This document shows, in pieces, positions 1 through 6,949 of a DNA stretch of 11,011 bases (positions are counted from its first letter, which is position 1; each line of letters starts with the position of its first letter). The stretch is from NCBI GenBank assembly GCA_947565265.1, contig CANOFK010000017.1:1-11011 (forward strand), written 5' to 3'. Under the pieces are notes generated by a model. The model was not told where the DNA came from and did no database searches. It saw only the letters and a program-made list of their open reading frames with translations. This DNA comes from an uncultured Clostridia bacterium (GTDB taxonomy: Bacteria; Bacillota; Clostridia; Oscillospirales; Acutalibacteraceae). The position numbers and the translations under genes are program-made.

Positions 1-152
1 GACTGCTGGCACTGCTGGAAAAGGAACTGACCGTGGAGGAGCTTTCTGCCCGGAGCGGGGTGGAGGCCGGGCTGCTGCTGCGGGCGCTGGCCAGGCTGGA
101 ACTGCTGGGCCGGGTGGAACGGGGCCAGAACGGCCGCTACCGCCGGATATGA
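1..152 (+). CDS. dprA: DprA (Smf) C-terminal winged-helix tail, partial
   Basis: Only the last 49 codons lie in the window; the reading frame runs in from the left edge (codons from base 3) and stops at TGA 150-152. The peptide reads LLALLEKELTVEELSARSG and continues into a helix-rich stretch ending GQNGRYRRI. This is the pattern of the small winged-helix domain that closes many DprA/Smf proteins: a short helix, a helix-turn-helix with a hydrophobic recognition helix, then a glycine-containing wing. DprA loads RecA on incoming single-stranded DNA during transformation; the tail domain has been linked to DNA binding. The call leans on context, because dprA directly upstream of topA is a common order in Clostridia and Bacilli. 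A different winged-helix protein cannot be excluded from this fragment alone. The stop lies 57 bases before topA. Confidence 0.75.
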   Translation, partial: LLALLEKELTVEELSARSGVEAGLLLRALARLELLGRVERGQNGRYRRI

Positions 153-209
153 ACCGGGAGCCCGCCAGTGGGGGATTACAAATTTTGTTATGAAATAAAG
201 GATACGATT

Positions 210-2294
210 ATGGCAAAATTAGTCATTGTGGAGTCGCCTTCAAAGGCAAAGACCATTCAGAAATATTTGGGGCCCGGCTACAAGGTGGTGGCCTCGATGG
301 GCCATGTGCGGGACCTGCCCAAGGCCCGGCTATGTGTGGACGTGAAGGACAATTTTAAGCCCAAATACACCATTATCAAGGGCAAGGAACAACTGGTGAA
401 GGACCTGAAGGCAGCCGCGGCGGAGGCGGACGCGGTGCTGCTGGCCACCGACCCGGACCGGGAAGGGGAGGCTATCTCTTGGCACCTGGCCTATATACTG
501 AAACTGGACGAGGACGCCCAGGACCGGGTGACCTTTAACGAGATCACCCAAACCGGGGTGGCCGAGGGCATGGCCCATCCCCGCACCATTGACATGGACC
601 TGGTGAACGCCCAGCAGGCCCGGCGGATTTTGGACCGGCTGGTGGGGTATACCCTCAGCCCCTTTCTGGTAAAAACCATCCGCAAGGGGCTTTCGGCGGG
701 CCGGGTGCAGTCGGTGGCGGTGCGGATGATTGTGGACCGGGAAGAGGAGATACGCGCCTTTGTACCCAAGGAGTACTGGAGCCTGGACGCGAAACTGACC
801 GCGCCCCCCTCCCGGTCGGTGTTCCAGGCGGCATTTTATGGGGATGAGAACGGGGAGATCGAGATTACCAGCGGCCAGCAGGCGGACGCTATCCTGGGGG
901 AACTGGAGGGGGAGGACTTTATAGTGGGCCCGGTGAAAAAGGGCAAACGCACCCGCCAGCCTGCCCCGCCCTTTATCACCTCAACCTTGCAGCAGGAGGC
1001 GTCCCGGAGGCTGGGGTTCCAGGCGTACCGCACCATGCGGGCGGCGCAGGAACTGTATGAGGGCGTGGACATTGAGGGGCAGGGGGCCGTGGGCCTTATC
1101 ACCTATATGCGTACCGACTCGCTGCGTATCTCGGAGGACGCCATACGGGACGCGGCGGCCTTTATCGAGGAGCGCTGGGGCGGCAAGTACCTGCCGCCGA
1201 AACCCCGGCACTTTAAGTCCCGCGCAGGGGCCCAGGACGGGCATGAGGCCATCCGGCCCTCTACCATCAGCCTGAGCCCGGAGCGGGTGAAGGACTCGCT
1301 GACGCCGGACCAGTATAAGCTGTATAAGCTGATTTGGGAGCGGTTTATCTCCAGCCAGATGGCCAACTGTGTGCTGAACACCACCCAGGCCAATATCCAC
1401 GCGGGGCGGTATATCTTTAAGGCCAGCGGCTTTAACGTGAACTTTGAGGGCTTTACCGCCCTGTACGAGGAGAGCAAGGACGAGGCGGAAAAGGCCGGTA
1501 AGGATCTGCCCCCCCTGGAGGAGGGGATGAAACTGAAGGTGCGGGACCTGGTAGGAAACCAGCACTTTACCCAGCCGCCACCCCGGTATACGGAAGCCTC
1601 GCTGATCAAGACCCTGGAAGAGAACGGCATTGGCCGGCCCTCTACCTATGCGGCGACCATCTCCACCATTACCATGCGGGAGTATGTGGTGCGGGAGGGC
1701 AAAGCCTTTAAGCCTACGGAATTGGGGGAGGTGATCACCAAGCTGATGAAGGAGCAGTTCCCCAAGATCGTCAACGTGAAATTTACCGCCCAGGTGGAGG
1801 ACGACCTGGACGCGGTGCAGCGGGGGGACGAGGCTTGGGTGGACACCCTGCGCACCTTTTACGACGACTTTGACAAGACCGTGCAGAAGGCCAAAAAGGC
1901 CATGGACGGGGTGAAGATACACCTGAAAGAGGACGAAACGGACGAGATTTGCGACAAATGCGGTAGGCCGATGGTGGTGAAACACGGGCGGTTTGGCAAG
2001 TTTATTGCCTGTTCGGGCTACCCGGAGTGCCAGAATATCAAGAAGATTGTGCAAACGACCGGGGCCGAGTGCCCGAAGTGCGGGGGCAATATTATTGAGC
2101 GCAAGTCCAAGAAGGGGCGGGTGTTCTACGGCTGCGACCGCTACCCGGATTGCAATTTTGTTAGCTGGGATCCGCCCAGCAAGGAGAAATGCCCGGTGTG
2201 CGGCAAGGTGCTGATGCAGAAAAAGACCAAAGACAAGCGCCTTTACTGCGTTACCGAGGGCTGTACTTTCCCCGGCAAGGAGCCGAAGGAGTAG
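210..2294 (+). CDS. topA: DNA topoisomerase I (type IA)
   Basis: TopA relaxes negatively supercoiled DNA by cutting one strand through a 5'-phosphotyrosine link. The 694-residue product has the expected parts in order. A Toprim domain comes first, with the metal/acid residues Glu8 (VIVESPSKA) and DPDREGE at 81-87. The core follows, with the DRLVGYTLSP and GLSAGRVQSVA signatures and the catalytic Tyr299 in ITYMRTDS. Three four-cysteine zinc fingers close the protein, starting at Cys581, Cys621 and Cys661 and ending at Cys685. Length is normal for Bacillota TopA. I chose ATG 210 over the in-frame GTG at 168 because the conserved MAKLVIVESPSK start begins there and AAAGGA at 197-202 sits 7 bases upstream. 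No strong promoter is visible in the 57-base gap after dprA, so the two genes may be co-transcribed. No classical U-tract terminator follows the gene. Confidence 0.97.
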   Translation: MAKLVIVESPSKAKTIQKYLGPGYKVVASMGHVRDLPKARLCVDVKDNFKPKYTIIKGKEQLVKDLKAAAAEADAVLLATDPDREGEAISWHLAYILKLDEDAQDRVTFNEITQTGVAEGMAHPRTIDMDLVNAQQARRILDRLVGYTLSPFLVKTIRKGLSAGRVQSVAVRMIVDREEEIRAFVPKEYWSLDAKLTAPPSRSVFQAAFYGDENGEIEITSGQQADAILGELEGEDFIVGPVKKGKRTRQPAPPFITSTLQQEASRRLGFQAYRTMRAAQELYEGVDIEGQGAVGLITYMRTDSLRISEDAIRDAAAFIEERWGGKYLPPKPRHFKSRAGAQDGHEAIRPSTISLSPERVKDSLTPDQYKLYKLIWERFISSQMANCVLNTTQANIHAGRYIFKASGFNVNFEGFTALYEESKDEAEKAGKDLPPLEEGMKLKVRDLVGNQHFTQPPPRYTEASLIKTLEENGIGRPSTYAATISTITMREYVVREGKAFKPTELGEVITKLMKEQFPKIVNVKFTAQVEDDLDAVQRGDEAWVDTLRTFYDDFDKTVQKAKKAMDGVKIHLKEDETDEICDKCGRPMVVKHGRFGKFIACSGYPECQNIKKIVQTTGAECPKCGGNIIERKSKKGRVFYGCDRYPDCNFVSWDPPSKEKCPVCGKVLMQKKTKDKRLYCVTEGCTFPGKEPKE

Positions 2295-2302
2295 GGGCGC
2301 CG

Positions 2303-2590
2303 GCCGCCGGGGGCGGCCTAAAAAAGCAGAAACGGTACCGCTGCCGGGTTGCCGGCCGAGGGGGAGCCTGCCTCTGTGAGGGCTGCTGGTAACGGTAGGA
2401 AAGCTTTGGAAGATTCTTTAAGCCGCCGGAGGCGGCCTAAAAAAAGCAGAGGCGGTACCGCTGCCGGTCGAGGGGAGAGCCTGGCTCTACGAGGGCGGCC
2501 GGTAACGGCAGGGAAGCTTTGGAAGATTCTTAAGAAACTTTTCACGAAAAGTGTCTTAAGCTGCCGGAGGCGAACCTAAAAAGGGCAGAA
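2303..2590 (+). repeat. Imperfect tandem repeat, about 115-120 bases per unit, filling the topA-trmFO gap
   Basis: The 330-base space between topA and trmFO is not coding and is made of repeats. Unit 1 (2303-2421) and unit 2 (2422-2528) share landmarks in the same order: GCCGCCGGRGGCGGCC plus an A-run (2303 and 2422), GGTACCGCTGCCGG (2334 and 2454), GGTAACGG (2388 and 2501), and AAGCTTTGGAAGATTCTT (2401 and 2514). A third, truncated unit (2560-2590) repeats only the first part, GCTGCCGGAGGCG followed by an A-run. Each unit opens with a GC stem (GGCCGCC/GGCGGCC at 2302-2318; GCCGCC/GGCGGC at 2422-2436). Each also has an outer pairing of CTGCCG with CGGTAG in unit 1, or with CGGCAG in unit 2. 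That one-base change turns a G-U pair into G-C, which is compatible with a folded RNA. The stems are followed by A-runs rather than U-runs, so they are not standard + strand terminators. No clear promoter was found here. Function unknown. Confidence 0.85.
2529..2560. repeat. 32-base near-perfect hairpin between repeat units 2 and 3
   Basis: The left arm CTTAAGAAACTTTT (2529-2542) and right arm AAAAGTGTCTTAAG (2547-2560) pair over 14 bases with one mismatch around the 4-base loop CACG. The two ends are the 6-base palindrome CTTAAG. At the equivalent junction between units 1 and 2 (2412-2427), GATTCTTTAA runs straight into GCCGCC with no hairpin. The hairpin therefore looks like an extra module placed inside the repeat array. 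There is no T-run after the right arm, so a factor-independent terminator is not well supported. It could act as a transcript-stabilising or processing stem upstream of trmFO, or be a member of a small dispersed palindrome family. Confidence 0.8.
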
Positions 2591-2624
2591 ACAGCCTTAA
2601 TAAAGGAAAGGAGCAGCGCCAAAA

Positions 2625-3944
2625 ATGGAAAGCATAACGGTAGTGGGCGGCGGCCTAGCAGGATGCGAGGCGGCGTGGCAGATTGCCCAAAAGGGTGTGG
2701 CGGTACGGCTGGCAGAGATGAAACCGGCCCGGTACAGCCCGGCGCACAAGAGCCCTTTGCTGGCTGAACTGGTATGCTCCAACTCGCTGAAGGCGGCGCG
2801 GATAGAGAGCGCGGCGGGGCTTTTAAAGGAGGAGATGCGGCGGCTGGGCTCGCTGCTGGTGGGCTGCGCGGAGCAGGCCAAGGTGCCCGCCGGGGGCGCG
2901 CTGGCGGTGGACCGGGAGGTGTTCTCGCGGCTGGTGACAGGGGCCATAGGGGGGCACCCGCTGATCACGGTAGAACGCCGGGAATGGACGGGGCTGCCGG
3001 AGGGCGTAGCGGTTATTGCGACCGGGCCCCTGACCTCCGCGGGGCTGGCGGGGGAGATCGGGCGGCTATGCGGGGGCGGCCTCAGCTTTTACGATGCGGC
3101 CGCGCCGATTGTCACCAGGGAGAGCATCAACATGACCCGCTGCTTTACCGCCGACCGCTACGGCCGGGGGGAAGGGGAGGGCGATTACATCAACTGCCCC
3201 ATGAACAAGGAGGAGTATGAGGCCTTTACCGACGCCCTGCTGGGGGCGGAACGGGCGCCCGTACACGGCTTTGACGTGGCGGGGCCCAAGGTCTATGAGG
3301 GGTGTATGCCCATTGAGGTGCTGGCAAGCCGGGGGCGGGAGGCCATCCGGTTTGGGCCCATGAAACCGGTGGGCCTGGTTGACCCCCGCACCGGCCACCG
3401 GCCCTGGGCGGTTTTGCAACTGCGTACGGAAAACCGGGAGAATACCTTGTATAATCTGGTGGGGTTTCAGACCAACCTAAAGTTTGGGGAGCAAAAACGG
3501 GTGTTTGGGATGATACCGGGGCTGGAAAACGCCGAGTTTGCCCGGTATGGGGTGATGCACCGCAACACCTTCCTCCAATCCCCCGGACTGCTGGAGGGGG
3601 ATTTTTCCCTGAAGAAGAGGCCCACACTGTTTTTTGCCGGGCAGATGACCGGGGTGGAGGGGTATATGGAATCTGCGGCAAGCGGCATAATGGCCGGGCG
3701 CAACGCGGTGCGGCGGCTGCGGGGGCAGGAAACCGTGGTGTTGCCGGATACGACCATGACCGGCGCGCTGAGCCGGTATATTTCCGGGTATACGGGAAAA
3801 GACTTTCAGCCCATGGGGGCAAACTTTGGCATACTGCCCCCGCTGGGGGAACAGATACGGGACAAGCGGGAGCGGTACGGCCGCCTGGCCCAGCGGGCAC
3901 TGGAGGCGCTGGAGCCCTGGCTGGCCCGGCTGGAAACAGAGTAA
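2625..3944 (+). CDS. trmFO: Folate- and FAD-dependent tRNA (uracil-54-C5)-methyltransferase TrmFO
   Basis: TrmFO makes ribothymidine at position 54 of the tRNA T-loop, using methylene-tetrahydrofolate as carbon donor and reduced FAD. The 439-residue product has the family's usual length. Its FAD-binding fold begins at residue 4 with VVGGGLAG (Gly8, Gly10, Gly13) followed by CEAAWQIA. The diagnostic block SPLLAELVCSNSLKA holds Cys51, and YEGCMPIEV holds Cys227; these match the two cysteines studied in the Bacillus subtilis enzyme. Other signatures are RCFTADRYGRGEGEGDYINCP, GLVDPRTG, NLVGFQTNLKFGEQ and the C-terminal GQMTGVEGYMESAASG. ATG 2625 is preceded by AAAGGAG at 2607-2613, 11 bases away. 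The stop overlaps the ribosome site of plsX. No obvious promoter was found upstream. Confidence 0.97.
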   Translation: MESITVVGGGLAGCEAAWQIAQKGVAVRLAEMKPARYSPAHKSPLLAELVCSNSLKAARIESAAGLLKEEMRRLGSLLVGCAEQAKVPAGGALAVDREVFSRLVTGAIGGHPLITVERREWTGLPEGVAVIATGPLTSAGLAGEIGRLCGGGLSFYDAAAPIVTRESINMTRCFTADRYGRGEGEGDYINCPMNKEEYEAFTDALLGAERAPVHGFDVAGPKVYEGCMPIEVLASRGREAIRFGPMKPVGLVDPRTGHRPWAVLQLRTENRENTLYNLVGFQTNLKFGEQKRVFGMIPGLENAEFARYGVMHRNTFLQSPGLLEGDFSLKKRPTLFFAGQMTGVEGYMESAASGIMAGRNAVRRLRGQETVVLPDTTMTGALSRYISGYTGKDFQPMGANFGILPPLGEQIRDKRERYGRLAQRALEALEPWLARLETE

Positions 3945-3956
3945 AGGAGAGGGATC

Positions 3957-4961
3957 ATGCGCATTATTGTAGACGCCTTTGGCGGGGACAACGCCCCGGG
4001 GGAGATTTTGCTGGGCTGCGCCAGGGGGATGGAGAACCTGGGGATTGACATCACCCTGACAGGCGACCGGGACAGGATATTGGCCGCGGCAAAAGAGATG
4101 AACGTGGCCGGGCAGGTGGAGAAGATGGAGATCATCCACTGCCCACAGGTGCTGACCATGGAGGACGAGCCGGGGAGCATCCTGAAGGAGAAGGCGGAGA
4201 GCTCGATGGCTGTGGGGGTACGGGCTTTGGCGGAGGGGAAGGGGGACGCTTTTGCCAGCGCGGGCAACAGCGGCGCCCTGGGCTTTGGGGCCCTGCGGGT
4301 CGTCCGCTGGCTGAAAGGGGTGCGGCGGGGGGCCTTTGCCCCGGTGCTGCCTACCACCCGGGGGCCGTTTATGATCTGCGACGGGGGCATCAGCGTGGAG
4401 GCCCGGCCGGACTGGCTTTTGCAGTACGGGGTGATGGGCTCGGTGTACATGGAGAAGGTGATGGGGATTAAAAACCCCCGGGTGGGCCTGGTGAACGTGG
4501 GCACCGAGGACCACAAGGGCGGCGACCTGCGGCGGGAGGCCTATGCCCTGCTGAAAGGCAGCCGGACGATCAACTTTATTGGCAATGTGGAGGCCAGGGA
4601 TATCCCCTATGGCGTATGCGATGTGGCGGTGGCGGACGGCTTTACCGGCAACACCGTACTGAAACTGTACGAGGGTACCGCCCTGGCTATGATGGGCATG
4701 GTAAAGGAGATCTTCCAGAAAAATGTGAAGAATAAGCTGGCCGCAGCCATGATTTACGGCGATTTGCAGGGGCTGAAAAAGCGGATGGACTACAACTCTT
4801 ACGGTGGCGCGCCGGTTATTGGGGCCTCGAAACCCATGTTTAAGATGCACGGCAATGCCAGGGCCAGGGCGGTGGAGAGCGCCTTGAAACTGGTGCGGGA
4901 CTGCACCCAGTCGGGCTATGTGGAAACACTGGCGGAGGCGTTCTCCCAAAAGGCAGAGTGA
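3957..4961 (+). CDS. plsX: Phosphate acyltransferase PlsX
   Basis: PlsX converts acyl-ACP and phosphate to acyl-phosphate, the donor that PlsY uses to start phospholipid synthesis; it works at the inner face of the membrane as a peripheral protein. The 334-residue product is of normal length. It opens with IIVDAFGGDNAP (Asp6, GGDNAP at 9-14) and has the family blocks SAGNSGALGFGALR, LVNVGTEDHKGGDLRREAY, NFIGNVEARDIPYGVCDVAVADGFTGN and KLYEG. The ribosome site AAAGGAGAGG (3943-3952) overlaps the trmFO stop and sits 4 bases before ATG 3957, which indicates co-transcription and probably coupling with trmFO. In Bacillus subtilis, plsX sits with fapR, fabD, fabG and acpP upstream of rnc; here none of these is present between plsX and rnc. 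Confidence 0.96.
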   Translation: MRIIVDAFGGDNAPGEILLGCARGMENLGIDITLTGDRDRILAAAKEMNVAGQVEKMEIIHCPQVLTMEDEPGSILKEKAESSMAVGVRALAEGKGDAFASAGNSGALGFGALRVVRWLKGVRRGAFAPVLPTTRGPFMICDGGISVEARPDWLLQYGVMGSVYMEKVMGIKNPRVGLVNVGTEDHKGGDLRREAYALLKGSRTINFIGNVEARDIPYGVCDVAVADGFTGNTVLKLYEGTALAMMGMVKEIFQKNVKNKLAAAMIYGDLQGLKKRMDYNSYGGAPVIGASKPMFKMHGNARARAVESALKLVRDCTQSGYVETLAEAFSQKAE

Positions 4962-4983
4962 CGGGCGGTGGTTCGGAGGCTTT

Positions 4984-5018
4984 GGCCAGGAACTGGCCGG
5001 GCAAATGCCTGCCCGGCC
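4984..5018 (+). promoter_or_regulatory. Two mutually exclusive hairpins in the leader of rnc
   Basis: The 96-base plsX-rnc gap holds two overlapping stems. Stem A is GGCCAG (4984-4989) with CTGGCC (4993-4998). Stem B is a perfect 9-base stem GGCCGGGCA (4995-5003) with TGCCCGGCC (5010-5018) around AATGCC. They share 4995-4998, so only one can form at a time. Neither is followed by a T-run. The stems do not cover the AGGAGG ribosome site at 5041. In Escherichia coli RNase III cuts a stem in its own leader to limit its own expression; a similar role here is only an inference from position. Confidence 0.45.
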
Positions 5019-5057
5019 GGGGCGGCGGAGTAGGCGTAAAAGGAGGCTAAAGGACAG

Positions 5058-5738
5058 ATGAGAGCGCTTGAGGAATACGAAAAACTGATAGGGTACGAGT
5101 TTAAGGACAAGTCTTTGCTGGAAACGGCGCTGACACACGCATCGTATGCCAACGAGAACCGCTGCCAGAGCTATGAGCGGCTGGAGTTTCTGGGGGATTC
5201 GGTGCTGGGGTTTGTGACGGCGGAATACCTGTTCCGGCATTTTTCTGACCTTCCGGAGGGGCAGCTTACCAAGACCAGGGCCGCGCTGGTGTGTGAAAAG
5301 TCCCTGTGCGGGTTCTCGCGGGCGCTGGAGGTGGGCAGCTTTTTGCGCCTGAGCCACGGGGAGATGCACTCCGGCGGGCGGGAGCGGCCCAGCATATTGG
5401 CGGACGTGTTTGAATCTACCGTAGCGGCGGTGTACCTGGACAGCGGCAGCCTGGACACCGCGAAGGAGCTGATCTTACGTTTTGTGGCCCCGGCGGCCCG
5501 CACCAGGGGGGGCAGGGCCTTTAAGGACTACAAGACCACCTTGCAGGAGATTATCCAGCAGAACCCGGAGGAGCGGTTGGAATATGTGCTGACCGGCGAG
5601 AGCGGGCCGGACCATCAAAAGCACTTTACCGTGGAGGTGCATTTGAACAGCAATGTGATTGGCAAGGGCGGCGGCAGGAGCAAAAAGGAGGCCGAGCAGC
5701 AGGCGGCCAGGGAGGCATTGGAGTTGATGGGCTATTGA
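5058..5738 (+). CDS. rnc: Ribonuclease III
   Basis: RNase III cleaves double-stranded RNA, trimming rRNA precursors and structured mRNAs as a homodimer. The 226-residue product has both domains. The endonuclease domain (about 5-150) carries the signature ERLEFLGDSVLG, with Glu40, Glu43 and Asp47, and ADVFESTVAAVYLDSG, with Asp116 and Glu119. These are the expected metal-binding residues. The double-stranded RNA-binding domain (about 155-226) has DYKTTLQEIIQQ, the middle beta strands with FTVEVHLN, and the closing GGGRSKKEAEQQAAREALE helix. ATG 5058 has AGGAGG at 5041-5046, 11 bases upstream. The stop codon overlaps the TTG start of the next gene. The smc gene that often follows rnc in Bacillota is not next here. 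Confidence 0.97.
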   Translation: MRALEEYEKLIGYEFKDKSLLETALTHASYANENRCQSYERLEFLGDSVLGFVTAEYLFRHFSDLPEGQLTKTRAALVCEKSLCGFSRALEVGSFLRLSHGEMHSGGRERPSILADVFESTVAAVYLDSGSLDTAKELILRFVAPAARTRGGRAFKDYKTTLQEIIQQNPEERLEYVLTGESGPDHQKHFTVEVHLNSNVIGKGGGRSKKEAEQQAAREALELMGY

Positions 5739-6766
5739 GCGGGCCCAGACACCATGGGAATATCGCCCTGTTTGTGCCCCATTTGGGCTGCCCGCACCAG
5801 TGCAGCTTTTGTGAGCAGGGGACCATCACCGGGGCGGGCCACCGGCAGCCGCCTACCCCGGAGGATGTGGCCCGCGCGGCCCGGATCGCGGCGGAAAGCG
5901 GCCGGGGCAGGGAAACGGAGATTGCCTTTTTTGGCGGCAGCTTTACGGCGATTGACCGGGGGTATATGCTGGCCCTATTGGAGGCTGCCAAGGCGGCGGT
6001 GGAGCGGTATGGGTTTAAGGGCGTGCGCTGCTCTACCCGGCCGGACGCCGTTGACCCCCAGGTGCTGGGGCTGCTGAAGGCTTACCGGGTGACGGCTGTG
6101 GAATTGGGCGCGCAGTCTATGGACAACGGGGTGCTGGCGGCCAACCGCCGGGGGCATCGGGCGGAGGACACGGCGCGGGCAGCGGGGTTTGTCTGTAAGG
6201 CGGGCCTGGAACTGGGCCTGCAAATGATGACCGGCCTGTATACCGACACCGACGAAAAAGCCCTGGACACGGCGGATAAGCTGATCGCCCTGGGGCCGCG
6301 GACGATGCGGGTGTACCCGACCCTGGTGTTGCCCGGCACGGAACTGGCGGCCCTATGGCAAGGGGGCCGCTACGCCCCTCAGCCGCTGGAAGAGGCAGTG
6401 GCCCTGTGCGCCCGGCTGTTGGACCGCTTTGAACAGGCGGGGGTGCGGGTCATCCGCATGGGGCTGCACGCCGGGCCTGGGCTGGAGCAGGCACGGCTGG
6501 CCGGGCCCTATCACCCAGCGTTCCGGCAACTGGTGGAGAGCCGGCGGTTTTTGGGCCGGCTGCTGGCCACATTGGCCGGGCAGGGGCCGGGGGACTATGT
6601 GGTGGCGGTTTGCCCGGAGGATATCTCCAACGCCCTGGGGCAGGGGCGGGAGAACCTGGGCCGGTTGGAAGGCCTGGGCTACAGGGTGCGGTTTTTGCAG
6701 CAGGCCGGGTTGGGCCGGGGGACATACAGTGCCACCCGGATAGAGGAGGCCCGGCAGGAAAAATAG
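5735..6766 (+). CDS. Uncharacterised radical SAM protein, Elp3-like domain
   Basis: The 343-residue product has the radical SAM iron-sulfur motif CPHQCSFC (Cys19, Cys23, Cys26) right after FVPHLG, and the conserved FFGGSF block (65-70), where the GGS region contacts S-adenosylmethionine. Further on are GVRCSTRPDAVD, VELGAQSMD and RVYPTLVLPGTEL, the pattern of the Elp3/HemN-like radical SAM group common beside rnc and smc in Clostridia. It lacks the acetyltransferase domain of true Elp3, so it should not be called a tRNA acetyl-modifying enzyme without proof. The start is TTG 5735, overlapping the rnc stop as TTGA. I chose it because no in-frame ATG or GTG precedes the conserved N-terminal NIALFVPHLGC block, and GGAG at 5720-5723 lies 11 bases upstream. 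Translation is probably coupled to rnc. The reaction is unknown. Confidence 0.88.
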   Translation: MSGPRHHGNIALFVPHLGCPHQCSFCEQGTITGAGHRQPPTPEDVARAARIAAESGRGRETEIAFFGGSFTAIDRGYMLALLEAAKAAVERYGFKGVRCSTRPDAVDPQVLGLLKAYRVTAVELGAQSMDNGVLAANRRGHRAEDTARAAGFVCKAGLELGLQMMTGLYTDTDEKALDTADKLIALGPRTMRVYPTLVLPGTELAALWQGGRYAPQPLEEAVALCARLLDRFEQAGVRVIRMGLHAGPGLEQARLAGPYHPAFRQLVESRRFLGRLLATLAGQGPGDYVVAVCPEDISNALGQGRENLGRLEGLGYRVRFLQQAGLGRGTYSATRIEEARQEK

Positions 6767-6803
6767 AACAGCGGGGCGGCCTTTTGGGCACCCCGCTGTT
6801 TTT
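6767..6803. terminator. Bidirectional factor-independent terminator
   Basis: AACAGCGGGG (6767-6776) pairs perfectly with CCCCGCTGTT (6791-6800) around a 14-base loop and is followed by TTT on the + strand, directly after the radical SAM stop. On the minus strand the same stem is followed by a T-rich tract (TTCTATTTTT), so it can also end the transcript of the small minus-strand gene at 6820-6915. Confidence 0.9.
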
Positions 6804-6819
6804 ATGGGCAAGTTTACGC

Positions 6820-6915
6820 TTACAGTTCGCCGGTAGCCGCGTTCCAGTCCACCAGCAGATTGTAGCGCTGGGCGATGATCTCAGCGGCACGGGCCAGGGT
6901 ATGGTCTTGTTTCAT
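6820..6915 (-). CDS. Small protein of 31 residues, unknown function
   Basis: A 31-codon reading frame runs from ATG (6915-6913) to TAA (6822-6820). It begins MKQDHTLARAAEIIAQR and ends DWNAATGEL. It is acidic to neutral, with a likely amphipathic helix over about residues 6-18 (ARAAEIIAQRYN), no cysteine, no signal peptide and no membrane segment. Support for real expression comes from its surroundings. AAAAGGAG lies 7 bases before the ATG (GGAG on the complement of 6923-6926), a TATAAT box lies at 6950-6955, and a terminator stem closes it at 6767-6803. Codon choice is GC-rich like the neighbours. I do not recognise the family. It could instead be a leader peptide or a remnant of a longer gene, but it is a complete transcription unit in miniature. 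Confidence 0.6.
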   Translation of the reverse strand: MKQDHTLARAAEIIAQRYNLLVDWNAATGEL

Positions 6916-6949
6916 GGGGGTACTCCTTTTTTTTGATAGGGATAGGCCT

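Noticed and set aside
168..209. N-terminal extension of TopA from GTG 168
   Set aside because: The extra 14 residues do not belong to the family, while ATG 210 has a well-placed AAAGGA and begins the conserved MAKLVIVESPSK.
981..2054. A 357-codon open frame on the minus strand inside topA
   Set aside because: It is antisense to the conserved TopA core and zinc fingers, and shows no motif or start signals.
2302..2326. GC hairpin followed by an A-run after topA as a terminator
   Set aside because: The stem GGCCGCC/GGCGGCC is followed by As on the + strand, not Ts. Read on the minus strand the T-run comes before the stem, so neither orientation is a standard terminator.
2349..2579. Short open frames on both strands in the topA-trmFO gap
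   Set aside because: They run through the repeat units, give Arg/Gly/Pro-rich products that do not align between units, and lack ribosome sites.
3477..5369. A 630-codon open frame on the minus strand
   Set aside because: It lies opposite trmFO, plsX and rnc, all of which have clear family motifs. Its translation is rich in His, Pro, Arg and Gln as expected for an antisense frame of GC-rich genes, and it has no ribosome site or domain.
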